The position numbers were made by a program, and so were the translations under genes. Positions 19,478 to 29,081 of a DNA stretch of 64,000 nucleotides are shown here, in pieces. How positions within the stretch are numbered: position 1 is the stretch's first letter; each line of letters starts with the position of its first letter. The stretch comes from Acerihabitans arboris (lineage in GTDB: Bacteria; Pseudomonadota; Gammaproteobacteria; Enterobacterales; Enterobacteriaceae). Where the stretch lies: NCBI RefSeq assembly GCF_010131535.1, contig NZ_WUBS01000013.1, positions 124,001-188,000 of the forward strand, in the 5' to 3' direction. The notes below the pieces were generated by a model that saw only the letters and a program-made list of their open reading frames with translations, did no database searches and was not told where the DNA came from.

Positions 19478-20098
19478 TCAGGTCCGGTCCGGCAGGGGAA
19501 ACACCACGGCGTGGCAGCGGCCGTCGGCGTTTTGCGCAATCGTAAGCGCCAGCTTCAGCGCCGGCAGCTCACGTTGGAACCATTTCGGCAAATGGTCGCA
19601 GACGATCTCGATTTTTCGAAACGGCGTCTGGCGAAAAAAAGGCAGCAGGACCTGCTTAGAGGTCAAGGCGCCATCGCTTTTCAAAGCGTCGATCAGGTTG
19701 AGGTTATATTCCCCGTCGCCCTGCCCCGGCTTGATAAATCCCCGGGGAACCGCCGCCTGTTGGCGCTGGGCGTTCTCCTCCACGAACCGCTGGATGCGCG
19801 TCAGGAAACCGGCGGGTTCCCCGTTCAGCCGCCACATATGAATGCCCATGCCGTCAAAATACGACAGCAGGGCGCCGTGAATGGCGGTGGCGACAAAATG
19901 GCGGCAGCCGTCCAGGGCGGTCAACATCGTAAGCGTGCTGGTCCTGATTTCACTTAATCCCATCTGCTCATGCAAGGCAAACGGAATATCCCTTTCCTGC
20001 CGCCATCCATCGGCATCGGATTCATACACCCTGACGATGCCCGCCTGGTAAAGCGAGGCGGCGCGGCCGCCGGCATCGATAAATACCGCTATCTTCAT
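19478..20098 (-). CDS. anfO: AnfO, Fe-only nitrogenase accessory protein
   Basis: 206 residues, AnfO family, found only with anf-type nitrogenases and needed for Fe-only diazotrophic growth in Azotobacter; its biochemical role is unsettled. Recognised by the start MKIAVFIDAGGRAASLYQAG and the C-terminal FRKIEIVCDHLPKWFQRELP region. The start has a strong GGAGGGCAAG site and follows the previous gene by 13 bases, making it the last gene of the anfH operon. In Azotobacter anfO directly follows anfK; here two genes stand between. Confidence 0.85.
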   Translation of the reverse strand: MKIAVFIDAGGRAASLYQAGIVRVYESDADGWRQERDIPFALHEQMGLSEIRTSTLTMLTALDGCRHFVATAIHGALLSYFDGMGIHMWRLNGEPAGFLTRIQRFVEENAQRQQAAVPRGFIKPGQGDGEYNLNLIDALKSDGALTSKQVLLPFFRQTPFRKIEIVCDHLPKWFQRELPALKLALTIAQNADGRCHAVVFPLPDRT

Positions 20099-20111
20099 CT
20101 TGCCCTCCAGT

Positions 20112-20618
20112 TCAAAAGCCGTGTTGTTTGCCCTTCATCGAGATGATATCGATGCGCAGCACCAGGGTGGCGCGCACATTGGCGGCGGGAAAGGTCCAGG
20201 CCTTATCGCTAAAGCGGGCGACAATCAGGTTAAGCGCGGCGATTTTTTCCGCCTCGTCCTGGATAAACACCGCGTTACCCAGGCCGATCACCGTGCGGTG
20301 CCTGGCCTCGAAATTACAGATCACCTCGTCTTCCACCACGCCCTGTTCGGTTGAAACGGCAAAACACAGGGTACTATTCCTTTTCAGCATCTCTATTTTG
20401 GTGCCGGCCCTGGCGGAATGGAAATAGAGCGACGTGCCGTCCCAGGCGTAAAATACCGGCACCATAAAAGGAATATCGTTCTCCGCCAGGGCGATATACA
20501 TTACCTTGGCCGACGCCAGGATGGCCGCTATTGCGGAGGGTTGCGTTATTTCCCGCTCATCGCGACGCATGGCGCCGTGCGGATGCCCCACCGGCGCGCG
20601 CGTGTCTGTCGACTGCAT
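20112..20618 (-). CDS. PNPOx/NimA-like split-barrel protein in the anf operon (Anf3 candidate)
   Basis: 168 residues from the ATG at 20618, chosen because AAGGAAGG lies five bases before it; a longer frame to 20690 has no such site. It resembles the pyridoxamine-phosphate-oxidase-like split-barrel family (REITQPSAIAAILASAKVMY, then FYAWDGTSLYFHSARAGTK, the NimA-type flavin/heme region). Anf operons of Azotobacter and Rhodobacter encode Anf3, a split-barrel protein carrying heme b and FAD with oxidase activity, thought to protect the Fe-only enzyme from O2. The operon position supports that role, but I identify it by fold and context only; cofactor ligands cannot be assigned by eye. It could instead be a general flavin-binding PNPOx-like protein. 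Confidence 0.65.
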   Translation of the reverse strand: MQSTDTRAPVGHPHGAMRRDEREITQPSAIAAILASAKVMYIALAENDIPFMVPVFYAWDGTSLYFHSARAGTKIEMLKRNSTLCFAVSTEQGVVEDEVICNFEARHRTVIGLGNAVFIQDEAEKIAALNLIVARFSDKAWTFPAANVRATLVLRIDIISMKGKQHGF

Positions 20619-20629
20619 ATATCCTTCCT

Positions 20630-21049
20630 TTATTGGGCCTGGGAACCCTGGGCTCCCAGAGCGGTTAATATCTCCGACAGCTCCCGGCAAATGGCGATAA
20701 TGCCAACCGAATCCGCCTGGGTCGGGGTGCCGTGATGGTAGTTTTCCAGCGAGCAGATACCGAAGATCTCATCCAGCGCGCGGATCCTGCGGCTTAATTC
20801 CGGCGCGAAGGGAATAACCTCCTCCGCCGTATCCATCAGGCTGGCATAGTTGTGGTTAAACGGCATGCTGCCGTACCAGGCGCAGAGCGCAATGAGATAA
20901 CACTCCACGGCAATCGACGCTACGTTGAATACCAGCCCCGGCGACTGCGCCTGTTCGGCGAACAGCACCGCCCGCCGGTGATAGCCTTCGGCATCATGGG
21001 ACAGCCGGATAAACTTTTGCCGATCGGATTCAAATAACAGTTTTGACAT
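20630..21049 (-). CDS. Small helical HEPN-like protein of the anf operon (AnfR candidate)
   Basis: 139 residues, all-helical, cytoplasmic. The pattern EGYHRRAVLFAEQA...FNVASIAVECYLIALCAWYG..PFNHNYASLM resembles HEPN domains (helix with conserved Glu, then a histidine before the third helix), but the RxxxxH ribonuclease motif is not seen, so it is more likely a binding or scaffold module than a toxin. It lies between anfK (34 bases upstream) and the split-barrel gene. Anf operons elsewhere carry small accessory genes (anfO, anfR, anf1-3); this may be AnfR, but I cannot confirm that from memory. Function unknown. Confidence 0.6.
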   Translation of the reverse strand: MSKLLFESDRQKFIRLSHDAEGYHRRAVLFAEQAQSPGLVFNVASIAVECYLIALCAWYGSMPFNHNYASLMDTAEEVIPFAPELSRRIRALDEIFGICSLENYHHGTPTQADSVGIIAICRELSEILTALGAQGSQAQ

Positions 21050-21083
21050 CGGGTTGTATCCTTATATAAAGCCGTCGCCCCGG

Positions 21084-22472
21084 TTACCACACGTTAAGGA
21101 TCCACTCTTTGTTTTTCTTATATTCCATATCGGTAAACAACGCGTTGGCGAACTGTTCCGCCAGCCAGATGGCCCCGGCGTAGCCGACTACCGGATGACG
21201 CCATAATCCGGCGCGATCGTAGGTGGGGAACCCGACCCTGACCATGGGGATCTGGTTATCGATGGCGGTAAAACGCCCTTTGGAATGCCCAAGGATCAGA
21301 TCAAGCTTTAACCCTTCATGGGTAATACGATTTTCCAACTCCCACAGGTCGGCGTTGGTAATGATTTCCATGTCGTAGTCCACCTGTTCCTGCAGCGCGA
21401 TAATGCGGGGATCGGTAGCGTAAAACGCATTATCGTCGCCGAGCAGCAACAGTACCGGCTTCATTTCCAGATCCAGGCAGAACTCCGCCAGTCCGATGAC
21501 CAGATCGGGGTTGCCATAAATCGCCACGCGCTTATCGGCCAGGAACATATGCACCAGGTCGGTCAGGGCGTCGATGGCGATGCCGCGTTCGCGCACCAGC
21601 GACTCCGGGATCGGCTTGCCGGTGAGCCGCCGCAGGTTTTGCAGCAACGTATCGGTATTGCGGATGCCGATGGGCGTAGGCCCGATAATGGTGGGGATGG
21701 CAAATTTTTCCTCCAGGTAATCCGCCGCCTTACGCCCTTCATAACGGTTAAGCGCGATGGTGCCCAGGGCATTGGCCGTTCCCACCAGATCCTCAATAGT
21801 GGTATTGCCGTGGGAAACCGTATTGCCGCTGGGCATTACCGGGGAATCGAAGTCTTCAATTTCAAACAGCACGGTGGCGTCGATTTGCATCGCCGCCAGC
21901 AGATGCTTCAGCGCCGTTACGTCGCCGGGGTTGACCCAGCCGGTGATCAGGTTAAGCTTGCCGTTGGGCTCGCTTTTTTTGGCGAAATATTTAACAAAAT
22001 CCCGCACCGCCACATCGTAGCCGCTGACCATACTGCCGACAAAACTGGGGGTATGGATCGGGATCAGGTGAACCTCGCGGCCCGGAAACTTCTCTTTTAG
22101 CAGCTCGTCGTTAAGCTTGCGCACCACGCCGTCCACGTCGTCGCCGATCACCTCGGTGGAACAGGTGGTGATGATCGGCACCACCTTGACATGGGGATAA
22201 CGCATCAGCAGCACGTCCACCGCCTGCTCCACGCGATCGAGCGCGCCGAATACCGCGCCGTCCTCATGCACCGAAGAAGAGGCGATTTCAAAACTCTCCT
22301 TCAAATGCTGGGAAATCAGCAGGCGCACAAACATCACGCACCCCTGGCCGCCATGGACGATGCCGATACAATCCTTGATACCGATGCTGACATACTGCGC
22401 CCCCGCCGGCTGGCAGGTGAATATCGGGTTGATAACGCCGGTACGGTCTTTCTTTCTTAATTCACACGACAT
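21084..22472 (-). CDS. anfK: Fe-only nitrogenase FeFe protein beta subunit AnfK
   Basis: Beta subunit of the alpha2-beta2-delta2 dinitrogenase that reduces N2 with an iron-only cofactor. 462 residues, the usual AnfK length. The three P-cluster cysteines are present at C20 (IFTCQPAGAQ), C45 (GGQGCVMF) and C104 (ITTCSTEVIGDD). The short N-terminus without the long NifK extension is typical of the alternative enzymes. It follows anfG by 11 bases with an AGAGGG site. Confidence 0.96.
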   Translation of the reverse strand: MSCELRKKDRTGVINPIFTCQPAGAQYVSIGIKDCIGIVHGGQGCVMFVRLLISQHLKESFEIASSSVHEDGAVFGALDRVEQAVDVLLMRYPHVKVVPIITTCSTEVIGDDVDGVVRKLNDELLKEKFPGREVHLIPIHTPSFVGSMVSGYDVAVRDFVKYFAKKSEPNGKLNLITGWVNPGDVTALKHLLAAMQIDATVLFEIEDFDSPVMPSGNTVSHGNTTIEDLVGTANALGTIALNRYEGRKAADYLEEKFAIPTIIGPTPIGIRNTDTLLQNLRRLTGKPIPESLVRERGIAIDALTDLVHMFLADKRVAIYGNPDLVIGLAEFCLDLEMKPVLLLLGDDNAFYATDPRIIALQEQVDYDMEIITNADLWELENRITHEGLKLDLILGHSKGRFTAIDNQIPMVRVGFPTYDRAGLWRHPVVGYAGAIWLAEQFANALFTDMEYKKNKEWILNVW

Positions 22473-22483
22473 GATATTGCCCT

Positions 22484-22834
22484 CTAATAGCGCTGATCGG
22501 TTAATTCCGCGTTTAGCGAACCGGTGATCGTCAGGTAATTCAGCCGCTCATGCAGCGCGGTAATCAACTGTTTGATATCCCCTTTGTCCATCAGTCCCAG
22601 CCAGGGAAAATGCAGTTTATACGCGTCCACCAGCACCACGGCGTCGGCCCAATAGCAGCGATTGGCCGGGGTGCCAAGATCCACCGGATCGTCGCACAAC
22701 AACTGCGCGACGATCCGCAAAATGCCCGCGTTCTGCTTTTCCCGATCCCAGACGCGGGAGTGGAACTGCCAGAGGCAATTTTTCATGATGTAATCGATGA
22801 GCGGCTCGATACGGTCTTCAATCTCGTTTGCCAT
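22484..22834 (-). CDS. anfG: Fe-only nitrogenase delta subunit AnfG
   Basis: 116-residue delta subunit, present only in vanadium and iron-only nitrogenases; it binds the alpha subunit and is needed for a functional cofactor-loaded enzyme. Hallmarks are the start IEDRIEPLIDYIMKNCLWQF and RLNYLTITGSLNAELTD near the end. Slightly shorter than the Azotobacter protein (about 132 residues). It starts nine bases after anfD behind AAGGAG. Confidence 0.95.
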   Translation of the reverse strand: MANEIEDRIEPLIDYIMKNCLWQFHSRVWDREKQNAGILRIVAQLLCDDPVDLGTPANRCYWADAVVLVDAYKLHFPWLGLMDKGDIKQLITALHERLNYLTITGSLNAELTDQRY

Positions 22835-22843
22835 GATGTCTCC

Positions 22844-24412
<1,569 letters not shown>

Positions 24413-24445
24413 TCACTCCCCGATTTGGTTGATGGTCGTCTTACC

Positions 24446-24464
24446 GGCCGGCATACGCCCGGCC
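24446..24464 (-). promoter_or_regulatory. Stem-loop between anfH and anfD
   Basis: Inverted repeat GGCCGG - 7 bases - CCGGCC in the 80-base gap, with no T tract. Such structures after nifH-type genes usually protect the reductase mRNA from 3' decay and give extra AnfH relative to AnfDGK. The structure is seen, the role inferred. Confidence 0.55.
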
Positions 24465-24489
24465 CTTTATTCAATCGCCCGTTAACAGA

Positions 24490-25482
<993 letters not shown>

Positions 25483-25506
25483 TTAACCGGCGGCGCAATC
25501 TTGTTT

Positions 25507-25524
25507 TATCAATGTCGCTTGATA
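25507..25524 (-). promoter_or_regulatory. Inverted repeat upstream of anfH, candidate AnfA enhancer site
   Basis: Perfect TATCAA - 6 bases - TTGATA, about 110 bases upstream of the -24 element, the distance at which enhancer-binding proteins normally bind. No NifA-type TGT-N10-ACA site was found nearby. The rest of 25318-25765 (448 bases between the divergent anfH and modD) shows no gene and no ModE box. The assignment to AnfA is inference. Confidence 0.4.
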
Positions 25525-25765
25525 ATATGGGACTCTATAAATGCGAATTTAGTACATTCACGAACATTAACAAAAATAAAAGTTCATGCGCGTGTTTTAT
25601 CCGGAGCGGTGACCCGACCGGCCCGGCGCTTGATCCGTATCAATCCCGTTGTACCGCCGGTTGTGTTATTGGTGATACGTCCAGATCATAGGCAGCCGCC
25701 GGTGCCCGAGCGCCGGCGGCTGGTTAAATGGCGCATTATTCCCCTTATGCCAACGAGGCAACACC

Positions 25766-26614
25766 ATGCTTTTTCTTTCCGATCAAGAGCTGGATTCACT
25801 ACTGCTGGAAGATATCCGCTACGGCGACCTAACCACCCGCGCCCTGGGTATCGGCGCGCGCCGGGGCGTCATGACCTTTAGCCGGCGCACCACCGGGAAA
25901 GTCAGCGGCCTGGACGCCGCCGCGCGGGTCCTGCAACGGCTGGGGCTCAGCGTGGCCGTCGCCGGGGCCGACGGGCAGGTGGCGCCGGCCGGCGACCCGC
26001 TGTTAACCGCCGCGGGACCGGCCGACAGACTGCACCAGGGCTGGAAGGTGGCGCAAAACCTGCTGGAATGGTGCAGCGGCGTCGCCCAGGCCACCCACGA
26101 CCTGGTCGCCCTGGCGCAGTCGATCAATCCCCGGATGCAGATCGCCTGCACCCGCAAAACCATTCCCGGCACCAAAACGCTGGCGCTGGGCGCGGTAATT
26201 GACGGCGGCGGCACCTTGCATCGCTGCGGCACCGCGGATACGGTGCTGTTGTTCGCCAATCACCGCCATTTCTGCGCCGATCCGGCGGATTGGCGCCAGC
26301 ATGTGGCGACCCTGCGCCTTAGCGCGCCGGACCGGTTAATCGTGGTGGAGGCGGATAATGAAACCGAAGCCATGGCGGCGATAGACGCCGGCCCGGATCT
26401 GGTGCAGCTGGATAAATTCAGCCCCGGCGCGGTAAGCCGGGCGCTGGCCTATGCCAAAACCCAGGCTCCCGCGTGCCGGCTGGCGGTGGCGGGCGGGATC
26501 AATACCGGCAATATCGGGGAGTACGCCCGCACCGGCATTGAGCTGGCGGTCACCTCGATGCCTTACTACAGTCCCCCCGCCGATATCAGCGTCCGGCTGC
26601 ATCCCGTCCCTTGA
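25766..26614 (+). CDS. modD: ModD, quinolinate-phosphoribosyltransferase-like molybdenum-locus protein
   Basis: 282 residues, ModD family, related to nicotinate-nucleotide pyrophosphorylase (NadC). Seen: start MLFLSDQELDSLLLEDIRYGDLT, the LLEWCSGVAQATHDLV helix, ACTRKTIPGTKTLALGAVIDGGG (phosphoribosyl site) and VQLDKFSPGAV near the C-terminus. ModD genes occur in molybdate transport and alternative-nitrogenase loci; the precise reaction is not settled. It is divergent from anfH and convergent with the molbindin gene. It could be confused with NadC, but the RRTTGKVSGLDAAARVL start and the gene context favour ModD. Confidence 0.85.
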   Translation: MLFLSDQELDSLLLEDIRYGDLTTRALGIGARRGVMTFSRRTTGKVSGLDAAARVLQRLGLSVAVAGADGQVAPAGDPLLTAAGPADRLHQGWKVAQNLLEWCSGVAQATHDLVALAQSINPRMQIACTRKTIPGTKTLALGAVIDGGGTLHRCGTADTVLLFANHRHFCADPADWRQHVATLRLSAPDRLIVVEADNETEAMAAIDAGPDLVQLDKFSPGAVSRALAYAKTQAPACRLAVAGGINTGNIGEYARTGIELAVTSMPYYSPPADISVRLHPVP

Positions 26615-26711
26615 TACGACCCGCGTCAGCCGGCATCAGCTCGATGCCGCCACCAGACACCGCGGGCGCGGGCACCGGATCGTCTTCGGCGGTTTCGGTC
26701 CTTATTGGCGG

Positions 26712-27140
26712 TTATTCGTGGGTCGCCAGCACGATGCTGGACGCCTTGACCAGGGCGATCGCCTCGTCGCCTTCCTTGAGCCGCAGGCCGGCGACGCTCT
26801 CGTTGGTAATCACCGATACCAATGACATGCCGTCATCAATGGCCAGCGTCACTTCGCTGTTGATGGCGCCTTTGACGATATTGGTGATGTTGCCGGTAAA
26901 CTGATTGCGCGCCGAAAAACGCAGGCCGGTATCGGCGGCCGTCAGGATCACCCAGGGCGCCTTGATAAACGCGCTGGCCTCGCCGCCCACGCGCAGCTCG
27001 AGATATTGCACGCTGCTGTGGGTAATAGTGGCGACCAGCGCCTTGCCGCCAGGCAGGGTGAGTTCTACTTCATCATTAACCGCGCCTTTGACAATAGCGG
27101 TAACGGTGCCGGTGAGATGGTTTCTTGCGGATGTCAGCAT
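26712..27140 (-). CDS. Molbindin with two Mop domains (ModG/Mop type)
   Basis: Cytoplasmic molybdate-binding storage/homeostasis protein made of two tandem ~68-residue Mop (TOBE) domains: SARNHLTGTVTAIVKGAVNDEV and SARNQFTGNITNIVKGAINSEV. 142 residues from the ATG at 27140, the length of Azotobacter ModG; GGAG lies six bases before it, and the longer frame to 27194 adds residues with no homology. It lies between modD and modA, divergent from modA, with the ModE-like box in the shared promoter region. Confidence 0.9.
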   Translation of the reverse strand: MLTSARNHLTGTVTAIVKGAVNDEVELTLPGGKALVATITHSSVQYLELRVGGEASAFIKAPWVILTAADTGLRFSARNQFTGNITNIVKGAINSEVTLAIDDGMSLVSVITNESVAGLRLKEGDEAIALVKASSIVLATHE

Positions 27141-27331
27141 ATTCTTCTCCAGGAGGTTAAAGGAAGCATGGGCAAATATTATTACCCGTGCCAATTATCC
27201 AGCAACTTTTGTGCCATCTATCCCTAACGCTGTTGATGTGCATTATAAAAATTATCATCGCACAACGACCGAATAGTCCATTAATATTTTGGTAAATTTA
27301 AACCCTTGATCTTTGGAAATACCGGCCGCTA

Positions 27332-27359
27332 TTGTTATGTAATTTTTTATATAACGGTA
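27332..27359. promoter_or_regulatory. ModE-like box before modA (shared with the molbindin gene)
   Basis: TTGTTATGTA - 7 bases - TATATAACGG: the right half matches the ModE consensus exactly, the left half has two or three changes. It ends 10 bases before the modA start, a position suited to repression of modAB by Mo-ModE, and lies about 190 bases from the divergent molbindin gene. Confidence 0.7.
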
Positions 27360-27369
27360 GCCAATATCA

Positions 27370-28311
27370 ATGAACAGAAACTTTTTGTATAGGGTGGTTT
27401 TGTTAAGCGCACTGGGGACATTTTCCAGCCCCGGCGCGCGGGCGGCGGATGATATCCGCGTCACCTACGCCGGATCTATGGGGGTGGTGATGGATAAATA
27501 TCTCGGCCCCGCCTTTGCCAAGGAACGGCACCTTACCTACCAGGGACAGGGGCAAGGGGCTTATGGCATGGCGCGCCTGCTGGCCTCGAAAAAAATCGTC
27601 GCCGACGTGTTTGTCTCCATCACCCCCGGACCGATGGATATCCTGCAACAGGCCGGTCTGGTGGATCAGGCCGTGCCGGTGGCCAGTACACGCATGGTGA
27701 TCGTCTATAATCCCAAAAGCAAATTCGCCCCCGCCTTTGAAACCGCTAAACACGCCCCTCCGGGTGACGGCGCCACCGCCTGGTGGAAAGTATTGCAATC
27801 GCCGGGACTGGTGTTCGGACGCACCGACCCGGTTAACGATCCGCAGGGGCAGAATATTATCTTTACCATGCTGCTGGCGGAAAGATATTATCAGCAGCCG
27901 GGGCTGGCCCATAAGGTGCTGGGGGATGTGCAGAACCCGAAACAGGTTTTCGCCGAAGGCGGTTTGCTGACGCGCATGGAGTCGGGACAGGTGGACGCGG
28001 CGTCCGGCTATGAAAGCGCCACTATTTCTGCCAAATTGCCCTACATCACCCTGCCGGATGAAATTAACCTGAGCAACCCCGCCATGTCGAAAGACTGGTA
28101 CGATAAGGTCAGCTTCCCGGTAAAAGACGCCGCCGGACAAGAAAAAACCCTGCATACCCAGCCGCTGGTATTTTATGCCGCGGTATTGAACAATGCCCCG
28201 GATGCCGCCCAGGCACGTAAATTTATCGCCTATATGCAAAGCCAGGCCGGGCAGGATCTGTTGAGGCAAAACGGCTATGGGCAACCCAAAGGCGGGTCGC
28301 TTTATCATTAA
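27370..28311 (+). CDS. Periplasmic molybdate/tungstate-type binding protein (ModA/WtpA-like)
   Basis: 313-residue solute-binding protein with a signal peptide (MNRNFLYRVVLLSALG..., cleavage near GARA-ADD). The mature start IRVTYAGSMGVVMDKYLGPAFAK and GQGAYGMARLLASKKIVADVFVS fit the molybdate/tungstate (ModA/WtpA/TupA) group of binding proteins. It lies between molbindin and a ModB-like permease and behind a ModE-like box, which supports oxyanion uptake. Whether molybdate or tungstate is preferred cannot be read from the sequence. Confidence 0.8.
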   Translation: MNRNFLYRVVLLSALGTFSSPGARAADDIRVTYAGSMGVVMDKYLGPAFAKERHLTYQGQGQGAYGMARLLASKKIVADVFVSITPGPMDILQQAGLVDQAVPVASTRMVIVYNPKSKFAPAFETAKHAPPGDGATAWWKVLQSPGLVFGRTDPVNDPQGQNIIFTMLLAERYYQQPGLAHKVLGDVQNPKQVFAEGGLLTRMESGQVDAASGYESATISAKLPYITLPDEINLSNPAMSKDWYDKVSFPVKDAAGQEKTLHTQPLVFYAAVLNNAPDAAQARKFIAYMQSQAGQDLLRQNGYGQPKGGSLYH

Positions 28312-28333
28312 CCGCTGCAGGATACCCCGCCAG

Positions 28334-29077
28334 ATGACGGCCCGCTGGCTGGCGCTGCCCGCGCTGCTGTTATTGGCCCTGCCGTTTATCACCCTGGTGG
28401 GCGTAACGCCCTGGCGTGATTTCCACCTGGCCTATGGCGACTGGGGATCGGTTTGGGTCTCACTGGGACTGAGCGGCATCTCCATGCCGCTGATTATCCT
28501 GTTGGGCGCCCCCCTGGCGCTATGGCTGGCGCGCACGGCGTCGCCCATGCGCCATTGGGTCGAAATCATGGTGCTGGTACCCCTGCTGACCCCGCCGCTG
28601 GCGTTGGGCATACTGCTGGTATCCGTCTATGGTCCTTACGGCACGCTTGGCGGGTTGTTAACCCGGCTCGGCCTGTCATTGACCAATAACGCCGGCGCGT
28701 TCGTCATGGCTCAGGTCTACGGCGCGCTGCCCTATTTTGTCATGTCGGCGCGTTCGGCCTTTGCCGCCGTCCCGCCGGAGGTGGAGGACGCGGGTAAAAT
28801 ACTGGGCGCGTCCTCCTGGCAGATCCTGACCCGGCTGACGCTGCCGCTGGCCCGCCAAGGCCTGGCCACCGGCCTGGCGATTGCCTGGGTCAGGGTGGTT
28901 GGCGAATTCGGTATCGTCCTGGTCTTTTCCTATTTTCCTCAGGGGATCCCGGTCAAGCTGTATATCAACCTGCAAAATGACGGGGTGGACTCGGTCTATT
29001 CACTGCTATGGCTACTGCTGGCGGTGACGCTGCCTTTCCCCGTAGGGTGCCTGACACGCTCGCGCCGTAGACCCTAA
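28334..29077 (+). CDS. ModB-like ABC transporter permease
   Basis: Inner-membrane permease of the molybdate/tungstate/sulfate type, about five to six membrane segments and a good EAA loop (PPEVEDAGKILGASSWQILTR) followed by VRVVGEFGIVLVF, typical of ModB. I use the ATG at 28334 (247 residues, GCAGGA upstream); an in-frame start at 28277 would overlap modA. The ATPase gene (modC) that should follow is missing: the next gene is an oppositely oriented toxin gene ending 4 bases away. The ATPase must come from elsewhere, or the transporter is not functional. Confidence 0.82.
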   Translation: MTARWLALPALLLLALPFITLVGVTPWRDFHLAYGDWGSVWVSLGLSGISMPLIILLGAPLALWLARTASPMRHWVEIMVLVPLLTPPLALGILLVSVYGPYGTLGGLLTRLGLSLTNNAGAFVMAQVYGALPYFVMSARSAFAAVPPEVEDAGKILGASSWQILTRLTLPLARQGLATGLAIAWVRVVGEFGIVLVFSYFPQGIPVKLYINLQNDGVDSVYSLLWLLLAVTLPFPVGCLTRSRRRP

Positions 29078-29081
29078 CGCC

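Noticed and set aside
25664-25679. TGT-N10-ACG as a NifA-type upstream activator site for anfH
   Set aside because: The right arm does not match ACA and it is nearly 300 bases from the anfH promoter, close to modD.
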